Shown: positions 54,341 to 64,000 of the stretch, in pieces | How positions within the stretch are numbered: position 1 is the first letter of the stretch | How the letters are laid out: each line of letters begins with the position of its first letter | Source: Echinarachnius parma | Taxonomy: Eukaryota > Echinodermata > Echinoidea > Clypeasteroida > Echinarachniidae | Assembly: GCA_037951105.1 (NCBI GenBank) | Contig: JBAMJV010003019.1 | Location: 110,001 to 174,000 of the forward strand | Direction of reading: 5' to 3' | Length of the DNA stretch: 64,000 nt | Notes under the pieces: generated by a model | Databases searched by the model: none | The model's input: the letters and a program-made list of their open reading frames with translations, nothing else | What the model was told of the DNA's origin: nothing | Translations under genes and position numbers: made by a program

Positions 54341-54887
54341 AAATCTGACAATCCCGCTATACATATTATTATCCAAAGGGACATTCCAGGTCAGATTTAA
54401 TTGTTATCAACATAATTTACAAGATGCATGAAAGGAATAATGGGCAAAATTGAGTCAGAAAATAATGGGAAAGAATCAAGAGATATTATATGCACGAGCA
54501 ACGCACCATCCGTTTTGTGAATGAACTATCTTCTTATATTTCTTATTTAAGTAGCTAAAACGTTTTATATTATGCTTGTTTACACGAAAGTTTGAATTAC
54601 CAAGTAATATTGATGGGTCTTTTATTGACAGATACAATTTAATGTACATACACACGCGTGCACACACACAGGCACCAACTGCACAAGATACGCACGCACG
54701 TACACAAAAGAAGACACAGTCGCACGCACATATACACACCCTTTTTACAATAATGTTTTATTCCTCCAAACATTACATGTACATGAAAATTTGTCGTCAA
54801 CAATACAATAAACTTATAGTTAATTAGTTATATAATCAAATGAACGATACAAGTTACATAAACAACTGTGTAATAATTCATTTTACA
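54341..54887. other. 3' flank of the methyltransferase gene
   Basis: AATAAA overlaps the stop codon region (54336-54341) and another lies at about 54807. A CA-rich tract is at 54645-54740. No gene. Confidence 0.45.
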
Positions 54888-56210
54888 CTAAAAGAAAAAA
54901 AAACATTCCGATACCAAAAATGGAGGTTATTTTCTATTAAAAGGATGTAACCAGTCCTTGATGCATCCCTCACCCTACTCCCATTCACCTAACCCACACA
55001 CACCCCAAAACACACACCCTCACGTCGCACTCATTTCCGGTACGTCTGCTCGCATTTCCGTTAAACTCGATTTGCCTCTTTTCATCGATCGCTACCCTTT
55101 TTTCATCTGCCTTATAACCCAACATAATGTTACTACTCTTTGTAACGATGGAAGAGCTACTTGTATTCTGGAAAAAAAAGTACATATTTCAACAAGAAAA
55201 TTATATAATTACCTGCCTTAATTCTACATGATTGTCCTGGTAAACCCATAAATATCAAGTTCCAATCCCCGATTATAATTGTAAATGATCAAAGGGATAG
55301 TTGAGTTTTTTTGTACACTAAAAGAAAAAAAACATACCGATACCAAAAATTGAGGTTATTTTCTATTAAAAGGATGTAACCCGTCCTTGACGTACATCCC
55401 TCACCCTACTCCCATTCACCTAACCCACACACACCCCCAAAACACACACCCTCACGTCACACTCATTTCCGGTATACGTCTGCTCGCATTTCCGTTAAAG
55501 GAACTACAGCGTCTAGATGGCCTAATTTTCACAATTCGGCTCTGTATATGTAATTTTTCCGGCAGAAAAATAATTTGGCAGTCATTTCTCAAGAAATCAA
55601 TCAATTTTGGGGTAATTAGTAAATATCTAATTGTCCTGGGAACGCCCCTTTTAAATCGCCAAAATTTGACGTCATCTAAAGAACGGACTAATGAACTAAA
55701 TTCTGTAGATGACGCGTCATGACGTAAGCCAATGAATTGTCAATCACATGTCGATCACGCTGCCGATTCCGGACCCTAAATGAGGGTGGGGCGTAAACTG
55801 GCTGCTAAGTGAGATTTGGCATCAGAAAACTAGTCTTAAATCACTACTGTGTTTATTTTCATGGATTTTTTTTCGGCAGACCTATGTCTCAAGTCATCAA
55901 CTATGGAATAAGTGTCAAAGTATATACGTTGTATTCTTTAGGTCCTTTAAACTCGATTTGCCTCTTTTCATCGATCGCTTCCCTTTTTTCATCTGCCTTA
56001 TAACCCAACATAATGTTACTACTCTTTGTAACGATGGAAGAGCTACTTGTATTCTGGAAAAAAAGTACATAATTTTTTATTTCAACAAGAAAATTATATA
56101 ATTACCTGCCTTAATTCTACATGATTGTCCTGGTAAACCCATAAAATTTAAATATCAATTTCCAATCCCCGATTCTAATTGTAAATGATCCAAGGGATAG
56201 TTGAGTTTTG
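54888..56210. repeat. Tandem duplication; second copy carries a MITE
   Basis: Copy one (54888-55310) and copy two (55315-56210) share 'aaaaacattccgataccaaa', 'cctcaccctactcccattca', 'ctgctcgcatttccgttaa', 'cgatttgcctcttttcatcg' and 'ataattacctgccttaattc' in the same order. Copy two is longer only because of the insert at 55495-55950. Each ends with the first bases of MITE A. Confidence 0.9.
55495..55950. mobile_element. MITE family G with TTAA target duplication
   Basis: A 448-bp core (55499-55946) starting AGGAACTACAG and ending CTTTAGGTCCT is flanked by TTAA on both sides. The paired copy of the duplication, at about 55059-55066, reads 'tccgttaaactcg' with one TTAA and no insert. Contains a 64-residue frame of no apparent meaning. 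Confidence 0.92.
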
Positions 56211-56375
56211 GTATAGTGGGCGCTACACAAAATAATAAACATGCTTTTTTACTTGGTCATTATTTTGTAGTTTTGTATTCCTTTCGAGCATGGTGGAGTT
56301 ATTACCATGCATTAGTTTGTAATGTAATGGTGCAGGTTTTGGTTACTAAAATTCAGTTTGACCAAAACACATGCA
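56192..56375. mobile_element. Internally deleted MITE A copy
   Basis: Has the first ~45 bp and last ~150 bp of family A, joined directly, and then runs into a CA-rich tract without a right terminus. Confidence 0.7.
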
Positions 56376-57450
56376 CATACGCACACACGCACACATACAC
56401 ACGCACACAGTAAATCTTATAGCAAAGTTCAATTATGACACCTTGTCAGGAAAAACATTATTAATACTAACTTTGGGGTTTATTAGGCCTATAGTAAACA
56501 AATTACTTGCAAGGTGCATGTTTGATGCACGGCAAACATGAAAGTAGATTTGAAATGACAAATATATTCTTTATTTTAGTGAAATAGATATCTATATTAT
56601 TAGTGTATTATAGTTTCCTCTATCTTTGCATTTATTGAAATAAATATCTGATGGAGTTTATATAAATTATAATTATGAACATTATTTGCTGAGTGAGCTG
56701 TATACATTTACATAATAATGGTTGTGAATTTTTCGTTATACAGTATAGTGAAATCGATTTACTATATAAAATAGTGTAATAATTACCAATGCCAATTATA
56801 GCCAACAATTAATACATTTCATCCAACTTTAGTCAATGGTCAATAATGTATACATTTCGTACATTTTGAAATATTTTGTTGAATGGTGATACTCCAATTT
56901 GAACTTAATTATTAGAAGTATTTTGCCCGACTTGTCATACCTTCTCGATTCTCGACTATTAAGCAAATAGAAGAAAGTGCAATTGAAATTTCCCCCAAAT
57001 TACACCTTTACACCCATACTGATACATGCATGCTTATGGCATATTGTGTATAAAAAAGCTTGTTTCCGACTTTGAATAGACTTTACCCCCGAATCAGTGT
57101 TACTGTTTTCAAAATGCTAAGTTGGAGGCTGCACCACACGGTCGGGCCCCTCATCTGTCACGTACGCCTACCTTTATGTAGTGTGAATGTTTCGATGTTG
57201 AAGTTATAATAAAATATTAGGATTTGAACACACTATTATGGATTACGTTTTGTTTGTGTATTATTTTGTTGTGGATGAAATATGTATCCAACCGTTACGC
57301 ATGCTGGTCTTGAATGTGCATATACTTGTAATTGACTAATTGTAATTGTAATGTAATTGTATAAGCATGTCCCTTTGCGAATCATTAGACCCACATTTAA
57401 ATGATCAATTGTTATTCCCAAATAAGCAACTTTGATGACCGGCAATTAGC
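56376..57450. other. No gene seen
   Basis: AT-rich unique sequence; no supported frames. Confidence 0.4.
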
Positions 57451-57635
57451 GGAATCAGGGTTACCTTATTTTATTCTTTGTTGACTAAATCAAACATAAT
57501 TTTGTTTAGATGTGCTTGCTGAGGAATATTATAGCTAATCTATGCCCAATTATGATTCATTTTTATGCTTTGGATTTTTATGTGTGTCGCTCTGAAGAAG
57601 TGATAAGTTTCTTTTGGAACCCAGTTTATATAATT

Positions 57636-59199
57636 GAAGAGCTTAATTCCAAAAGGCGCTAAATCCAGTTTCAACTTTGGAGAAAAGCAGGGGGCGTATT
57701 CTGAAAACGATTTTAAGTTACAATTTATTGTATCTACAGTCATATCTACGTCACTAAAATATTACACTGTATTACTGTATTACACAGGAATTGCGATTTG
57801 CTAAAATATATTTTAGTGACGTAGATAAGACCGTAGATTTTTAAAATAAATTTTAACTTCAGAATGGGTTTCTATGTCTACCTTTGTACGCCTGTGGGAA
57901 TACGAAAATGGAACGCACCATCAATTTTCATTGCGTAATGTGGTCAACATTTTGGATTTCTATATTATGTACCGTGTTAAAAGTAACGTTGAGTATGGGT
58001 CAAACTTAACTTTAGTAACCGTAAAACCTGCACGAGTACGGTACAAACTAATAGTTATAACTTCACCATGCTCGAAAAGTATACACAATTACAAGCGACA
58101 AAGTAAAACCCCTGTTATCATTCAAAAAGAGCCGTTACAACTCAAGTGTCAAATTAACTCTATAGAGAGCATATATCACTGATTGTTTGCGGAATGGAGG
58201 GAAAAATCATAATGTTAATCCACCCGATAGTTGGATCACATAATGGAGAGTGAATTGGTGGTAAGTACCGTATCATATGTATAGTTTTAAAGGGATAGTT
58301 GAGTTTTGGTAGAGAGGGCGCTAGACTACTTATTTTGTGTGTGAGGTAATGAAAAACTGAGTGTAAAATTTGAAAGAGCATAATATTTAAATAATAAAAT
58401 CATCTTTGTTTGATCAAAATCGGTTCAGAGACGGCTGAAATATCCATAAATATAACAATTTGTAATAAACCTGGGGCCCCAGGTTTAGAGAATTTTGAAC
58501 CAGCCGTTAACAAATTTTAAAAATGCTTCCTCTTTTCAAAAAGTTACAAATATGTATTTAAATAGTTGTTGGTTATTTCTCTATCTAATCACTATTTCAA
58601 CAAAGCATCACATGTACAATATTTTATTCAAAATGGTTGAAACTGATGAGTGTTTAGAGAGCGCCCTCTTACGTTTTAACGGCTCTTTTTTTAATGATAA
58701 CATGATCTTTACTACGTCATTTGTAATTGTGTGTTCCTTTCTAGTTATAACTATTAGTTTGTAATGTAATGATGCAGGTTTGGGTTACTAAAATTCAGTT
58801 TCACCAAAACTGTACCCTCCTTACCAGAACTCAACTATCCCTTTAAGCACAATTAGCGTGCTTACAAATATTAATTTTCAGTCTCGTCTTAAGAGGACCA
58901 AAAGTGATACCCGGACGTCAATCACTTTTATAAATACTTTGAAAGCAAGTTTCACAACAATTAGAGCATTTGAATGGGAATTATTATTATTTCCCATGTT
59001 TTTTTCGATGATCTTTCATAATATATGGAATTGAAATCAACCAAATCCGTTACAATTAATTAAATTTTCTTTTTTTTTGGGGGGGGGAGGGGGGGCACTT
59101 TGGAAATTACCAATACTCAAGGTCACCTTTAATGTACTGATATCGTTAACTCAATTTGTGTGGAAAGTGGATTTAGCGCCTTTTGGAACTAAGCTCTTC
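57636..59199. mobile_element. Element of family F, 1.56 kb, with nested MITEs
   Basis: Ends 'gaagagcttaattccaaaag' with 'gcgctaaatcca', and 'tggatttagcgccttttgga' with 'actaagctcttc'. Inside are a small palindrome (about 57675-57868, 'attctgaaaacgattttaag' and its complement), a MITE A fragment (57978-58172) and a full MITE A (58287-58846). Confidence 0.75.
58287..58846. mobile_element. MITE family A copy
   Basis: TTAA at 58287-58290 and 58843-58846. It is especially close to the copy at 36680-37242 (shared 'gagagggcgctagactactt' and the 'gggtttagagaattttg' type centre), so these two form a subfamily. Confidence 0.88.
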
Positions 59200-59642
59200 A
59201 TAATGTCTCCCCATTTGTCACATTCTGGATAAGCCACGTGACTCGAATGTATGCTGCAATACATTATTACAGAATTTAATCCAACATTGTAATATTTTCC
59301 CGCCAATTTCACGCGCACTCTCTCAAAGCGCTCGCTCGGAAATAATATGGTTTCATACCGTTGCTTCTAACTGGCGAATTATAAAAAATAATAAATACAT
59401 TATTATCAACTTTTTTAAAACTCAAACAAAAACAAGTGGATCAACTGAACTGCGTCAATCCAGAAAGGTAGTTATGTAGCACCAGTGCTGTTAAACAAGG
59501 CGGGGGGGGGGGGGGGGGAGTCATGGGGGAATAATTTGGCAAAATATTTATTTAAAAAAAGGGGAATAAAACAATGCAACACATAAGGAGAAATTCTTGA
59601 AAAAATGAATGCACAGAGTGTGGCCCAAATTATTCGACTGCC

Positions 59643-59673
<31 letters not shown>

Positions 59674-59960
59674 AAAAAATAACAAACAAACAAACAAACA
59701 AACAAAATACTAGTCTGACCCGGGCCACCAATCAGGTCTGACCCCTGCCCTGACCACGCTACGCCATCGAAAACCTAAGACTATAGGGTTGTATAAAGTA
59801 AAGCTTCACAACGCAATGCATACATTTAACCGTGTATGTTATCAATTCACCCTTTAATCCGGATATCAACCGTAAACATTTCAAACAGATAAACAAAATG
59901 CATCTTCACATCTAACATCTAGTTATTTTATTGACCAAGCGACTTGGAGAAGAATAGTGT
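59200..59960. other. No gene; poly-G and poly-C/poly-A tracts
   Basis: Poly-G at 59502-59518 and poly-C followed by poly-A and (CAAA)n at 59641-59705. The Gly-rich minus-strand frame is an artefact. Confidence 0.5.
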
Positions 59961-59967
59961 TGCTGAT

Positions 59968-60010
59968 CAGCCAATCACAAGCGAGTGCCATAGCTCGAAA
60001 TTTGAACGAC
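59968..60010 (+). promoter_or_regulatory. Candidate CCAAT-CHR type promoter of the HURP-like gene
   Basis: 'cagCCAATCacaagcg' at 59968 is a good CCAAT box (NF-Y site). Thirty bases further is TTTGAA (60001-60006), the core of the CHR element bound by the DREAM/MMB complexes. CCAAT plus CHR without TATA is the standard layout for genes transcribed in G2/M, which would suit a HURP-like product. Short motifs like these arise by chance, so this is only suggestive. Confidence 0.3.
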
Positions 60011-61173
60011 ATTTATTCGCGTAGTTGAATTGAGAAGTCTCGGGAGTTGAGGTTCCGGAAAGCAGCGGGTTTCTACGCATTTCAAGAATAACAAAGGTAT
60101 TTCGGCATTCCAACCTGGAAATTAATTCATGAATTTTGGTTTTATCTGCAGGAATAAAAGCGAATGATGTGCAATGCTCATTTTAAATTAATTTTCCTCA
60201 ATAGTTCGCGCTCGTTCTATCACATCAGTCCCATGCGTTGCGCATGGTGTAGGTTATTTGCATGGTGATTGGATGGTGGAGCTGGAGATTCAGTTTGGGT
60301 TAAAATTGTTATTGTGAATGTGAGGCTAAAAGTGAATTTCGAATATTTGAATTAAGGCTTAAGCCGGCTATCATCATGGCCCAGGCCAGTAAATATCGTA
60401 ATTATCATACGTATTATATTTATATATTATGTTATTGAATTCCCATTCCCAATTCTAAATTCTAATTTCTAAATTCTATTTCTTATTCCCATTTTGCAAA
60501 TGATTTGCATTTGACTTGTCAAATGATTCAGTTCAGTCATTCATTGTCATTGAAAATGAAACTGCACTGCAGTTGTTTATTGTTTACTTTTCCTTTTCTA
60601 ACTTTGAAGTTTAAATTTAATTGACTTTGTCTTTGACTTTGTCTTTGTCAAATTAATAAATTTTAAAAATGAACGTAACTAAGAAGTCTAAGACTAAGTA
60701 ATATAATTGGATTGAGATTTATAATGAGAATTGGAGTTTGGACTGCAAACAAATAAATTGTTTTTTAATTAAAATTAAATGGTGTTTTTTTTTTTTGGAC
60801 CTGTGTGTGTGATTACAAAGCAAAGACGAAGGGATTTTGTATTTGTTTCCCACTTTCACACTAAAGTCACTATCTTCTGTCCCTTTTTATTTATTGCTTT
60901 AATTATTATTTCCTTTTTTTTTCTTTTTCAAAATGGTTGATTTAAATTAACTCTTATTCTTAACATGGCATTGGCAGGGATTTTAATGTCAGCCCATCAT
61001 ATGGCATTTGTAATTCGCAAATATGCGAGCTTAGCACGTTAGGAGTTAAACTTAAATCATCGCTTTTTAGTATTTTACTGTCACATGAGTCAGACATTGA
61101 GTATTCCCTTTTGACTTGAATTTGAATTATAGTTCAGAATCATTATTATTATGAACATGTTTTCTCTTCAATT
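60011..61173. other. Possible 5' UTR exon and intron of the HURP-like gene
   Basis: A GC-richer stretch ends at a donor-like AACAAAG|GTATTT near 60097 and could be a non-coding first exon. The rest is AT-rich with an internal palindrome-poor sequence and nothing coding. Confidence 0.3.
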
Positions 61174-61701
61174 TTAAAGGGGTAGTCTACCAAAACCTGC
61201 TGAACAATAACATTAGTTTACAAACTTAAGTTATGACCCCACCAAGTCCATGCTCGAACGGTATCTATAGAAAATTACAAATAACTATGAATTAATGTAA
61301 AATTAAAAAGCCTGTTATCATTAAAAAAGAGCCATTAAAACACAAGAGGGCGCTCTTTAAAAAAGCAGTGGTTTCAACTATTTTTCATACAAAATTAAGC
61401 ATGTGATGTTTGGTTGAAATAAATCATCAACAACTATTTAAAAACCTTTTGAAAATTTTTGAAAAAGTATTTTTAAAAGTATTTTTTAATTCAAAAAAAA
61501 AAAAATCTAATAAATCTGGGGCCCAGATTTATTCCGATCGGATGTATTTTTTTGATATGTCAGCCGTTTCTGAGCCGATTTTGATAAAATAAAGTTTATT
61601 CTGCCATTCAAATTTCAGATTTTACACTCAGTTAATTTCATAATCTAACAAAAATATAATTTCATGCAGCGCCCTCTACCAAAACTGAACTACCCCTTTA
61701 A
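61174..61701. mobile_element. MITE family A copy 40 bp upstream of an acceptor
   Basis: TTAA at 61174-61177 and 61698-61701, ends AGGGGTAGT and ACTACCCCT. The acceptor of the first coding exon (CACTAAATAG, AG at 61740-61741) lies only 40 bp beyond, so the MITE adjoins or contains the branch-point region. Confidence 0.85.
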
Positions 61702-61741
61702 CAAATTATTTTGCTTTTCAACAATTATTTCCACTAAATAG

Positions 61742-63639
61742 AAAGATGGACAGGGCAGACTACTTCAAGAAAAAAGGGTCAACGGTGGACTCAAAGTTTG
61801 CGAGGCTGCACCGACGCTCGATCGACCAACGAACCGTGCGCGGCAAGAGTTTCATGGACAACAGACTGATCGGCGACGCCCAGTTCTCCCCTCTGAAGGA
61901 ACATGGGGCAAAAGCTGCGATGCCCCCGCCCAGGGGAGCTCCCCCAAAGGCAGCCAAGAAAGGTATGGAGCTCAGAGTCAGGTTGTGTAACATGTTTATC
62001 ACCAATTTTCATAATTTTGTTTTTATTTGACTTGATAGTTTTGGGGAAAATAAATAGTGCACAGTTGCTACGTGTAGACACTGAAAGTGCTGGGAAAGAG
62101 TACAAGTTAAATAGTACAAGTAGTCTGGACAACTCTTAGAAGTGGAGAAAAATGGCCTAGATAGAAGTGTGTTCTTAAAAAGGTAATTTAAGCAAAGTTC
62201 TGAGTAATTGCCTAGTTAGAGGACTGTATTGTGCGGTCTGTAATAAAGCCAAATTAAGCAATATGATTCACTAACATTTTAGCTGCCTCAGCTGAATAAG
62301 TGTGTGCACTAACTAGCCACCAAAGCCAAGGGGACATAACCTAGCCAAGTGGCCAGTTAACATTAACAAGTTCCAATCGACAGCAACAGCAACCCGGGCA
62401 GGCTAAAGTTTTTAATAAAAATTAGTGAAATCTGGGAGTAAAATCTCGTACCAGTATGTATGTATTTTCCAGTGATTACAAAGGAATGTAAGTTTTCTGG
62501 ATTAATCTGGAATTCCAGATTGTCAAATTCCTTTCCTAGGTTGTTGGACATCCTGACATTTTTCATTGAATCGATCTAGACTTGACTTGACTAGGTCAAG
62601 ATGTTTATAAATCACAGTGATTATTGTTTATTTCAACATCTAATCTTGTCTATGAATAGGTAATGCGGAGCTGAACAGGTCTGCAACGAAGGGGCCAGCA
62701 AGCCAGCTGTTTAAGGAAAACAAGTCTTATGTGAAAAATGTCAGCCCTAGGCTATAGGACAAGATGTTTAAATCTTGGTGATTATCGTTAAATTCAACAT
62801 CTTATCTTCAAATAGGTACTAATGCAGGGCTGAACAGGTCTGCAACGAAGGAGCCTGTGAAGGCTGCGGCCAGCAAGCCAGCGCCGGTCAACCCTCAGGC
62901 AGCTGCCCAGGGTTTGATCAAATTAGTTTTAAGCATCTAATCTTATCTGTGCATAAATAGGTAGTCTGAACAGATCTGCAACTAAGGAGCCAGCGAAGGC
63001 TCCAACAAGCAAACCACCACCAGTCAACAGCAAGCCAGCTGTCGAGGAAAAATAATGGTACAAGAAATACAGTATGTGAAAAAAATTCAGACCTGTAGCC
63101 CATTTCATGAAACTCTTGCAATTATTGTAAGTGTCCAATTATTGTAACTTCCATGACAACATCTGTAATGCTCCATGCTGATTGGCTGTTGACCAAACAG
63201 TTACAATAATTGGACAATTACAACAATTGTAAGAGTTTTATGAAATGGGCCACTGTAGAACAAGATGTTTAAATATCTGTGATTATTGTTTAATTCAATA
63301 TATAATCTTGTCTATGAATAGGTAATGCATCACTGAACAGATCTGCAACGAAGGAGCCAGCGAAGGCTGCGGCCAGCAAGCCAGCACGGTCAACCCCAAG
63401 CCGGCTGCCCAGGGTTTGATCAAATGTAGTTTTAAGCTTCTAATCTTGTCTATGAATAGGTAATGCATCACTGAACAGATCTGCATCGAAGGAGCCAGCG
63501 AAGGCTGCGGCCAGCAAGCCAGCACCGGTCAACCCCTAAGCCGGCTGCCCAGGGCTTGAGCCGGAAGGACAAGCTGATGAAGTGGAAGGAGGAGAAAGAG
63601 CTCAAGAAGAGGCAGATGGCAAACTCAAAGAAACAACAG
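61742..63639 (+). CDS. HURP/DLGAP5-like gene, 5' part, with tandem small exons
   Basis: The first coding exon (61742-61962; ATG at 61746) encodes a basic 72-residue start, MDRADYFKKKGSTVDSKFAR, then LHRRSIDQRTVRGKSFMDNR, and ends phase 1 at AAG|GTATGG. Five small exon copies follow (starts 62660, 62816, 62961, 63322, 63460), each after a TGAATAG-type acceptor and each entering in phase 1 with (N/T)A-x-LNRSATKEPAKAAASKPAP. The last copy is fused to SRKDKLMKWKEEKELKKRQM plus ANSKKQQ and ends at a donor (63639). The arrangement of a basic N-terminus followed by a K(W/Y)KEEK.L.K basic helix resembles vertebrate HURP (DLGAP5), a microtubule-binding mitotic spindle protein. That assignment is tentative. 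Copies 1 and 3 run into stops, copy 4 lacks one base and copy 5 has one extra. The gene continues beyond the window. Confidence 0.6.
62585..63540 (+). repeat. Tandem array of five exon-intron units
   Basis: Each unit has 'caagatgtttaaat', 'gtgattat.gttnaattcaac', 'atctaatcttgtctatgaat', an AG, and then the exon. Unit spacing is 156, 145, 361 and 138 bp; the long gap is explained by a small element at 63097-63252. Confidence 0.9.
63097..63252. mobile_element. 154-bp foldback element inside the exon array
   Basis: 'gcccatttcatgaaactctt' at the left and 'agagttttatgaaatgggc' at the right, with 'caattattgtaa' and 'ttacaataattg' continuing the pairing. Confidence 0.85.
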
Positions 63640-64000
63640 GTATGTTGGTGGCTAGAATCGAAACAAAATACATTATTGTTTTTTTTTTTTGAGGGGGTGG
63701 GGGGGGGGGGGGGCTATTTTTCTAGATGCAAATTTATTGGGGCCCTCTTTTATGATTTTCGCTGGCTCTTTTTGGAATTTTGAATTGCCCTGAGCCCCCT
63801 TGTATTATTTTCTATGTAATGCATTCATTTAAGTGCACAGTGAAGTGCTTTGAAACCTAATTAGAAAGTCTGATAAACTTTATATTGGGGGGGGGGGGGG
63901 AAATATAGAATTTTCACTCACACCTTAATGACAAAATCGTCATTTATTTTCTTACACAATATAAATGTTTTCTGTCCTTTATATTACTCCATTCAGTCAT
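63640..64000. other. Intron of the HURP-like gene
   Basis: Begins with GTATGTTGG. Holds two poly-G tracts (63693-63712 and about 63888-63900). No exon is seen before the window ends. Confidence 0.6.

Noticed and set aside
61760-62132. Minus-strand frames opposite the HURP-like first exon
   Set aside because: The plus-strand frame has a start, phase-matching donor and coding-like basic composition; the minus frames are shadows.

Overview
This 64 kb window is animal nuclear DNA. Genes have spliced exons with GT/AG borders, long introns, many microsatellites and very dense short inverted-repeat transposons. The genes and repeats point to a marine invertebrate deuterostome, most likely an echinoderm. 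Pointers are a somatomedin-B-headed secretin-type receptor, a histamine N-methyltransferase-like gene, and a foldback element whose arms are 15-bp tandem repeats like the TU elements described in sea urchins. The species cannot be named from the sequence alone.

Layout. (1) 1-5 kb: isolated minus-strand exon candidates, including a Ser/Thr-rich phase 1-1 exon, among simple repeats. (2) 5.8-15.1 kb, plus strand: a complete three-exon receptor gene (signal peptide exon, large ectodomain/TM1-5 exon, TM6-7 exon), 971 aa. Its 5.9 kb first intron holds TTAA-type MITEs, a truncated non-LTR retrotransposon and inverted repeats. (3) 15.2-26 kb: no convincing gene. It holds foldback elements, MITEs, and an element filled with a ~147-bp satellite carrying nuclear-receptor DR1 motifs. 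(4) 26.2-34.7 kb, minus strand: a complete eight-exon FBXW2 gene (F-box plus WD40), with many decayed copies of its own exons in its introns and of a unit in its 3' flank. (5) 36-50 kb: deeply nested transposons, minisatellites and a 1.08-kb tandem duplication; no gene. (6) 50.1-54.3 kb, plus strand: a complete four-exon histamine N-methyltransferase-like gene. (7) 54.9-59.2 kb: a tandem duplication, one copy of which carries a MITE at a TTAA site left empty in the other. (8) About 60-64 kb, plus strand: the 5' part of a HURP/DLGAP5-like gene with five tandem copies of one small exon; it continues past the window.

The genes look functionally unrelated: receptor, ubiquitin-ligase substrate adaptor, small-molecule methyltransferase, and probable mitotic spindle protein. 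The unifying themes are repeated local duplication of exon-plus-intron segments in three of the four recognised multi-exon genes, and several unrelated MITE families that all end TTAA-AGG...CCT-TTAA. Filled and empty sites inside the window support TTAA target use, consistent with mobilisation by a piggyBac-type transposase.
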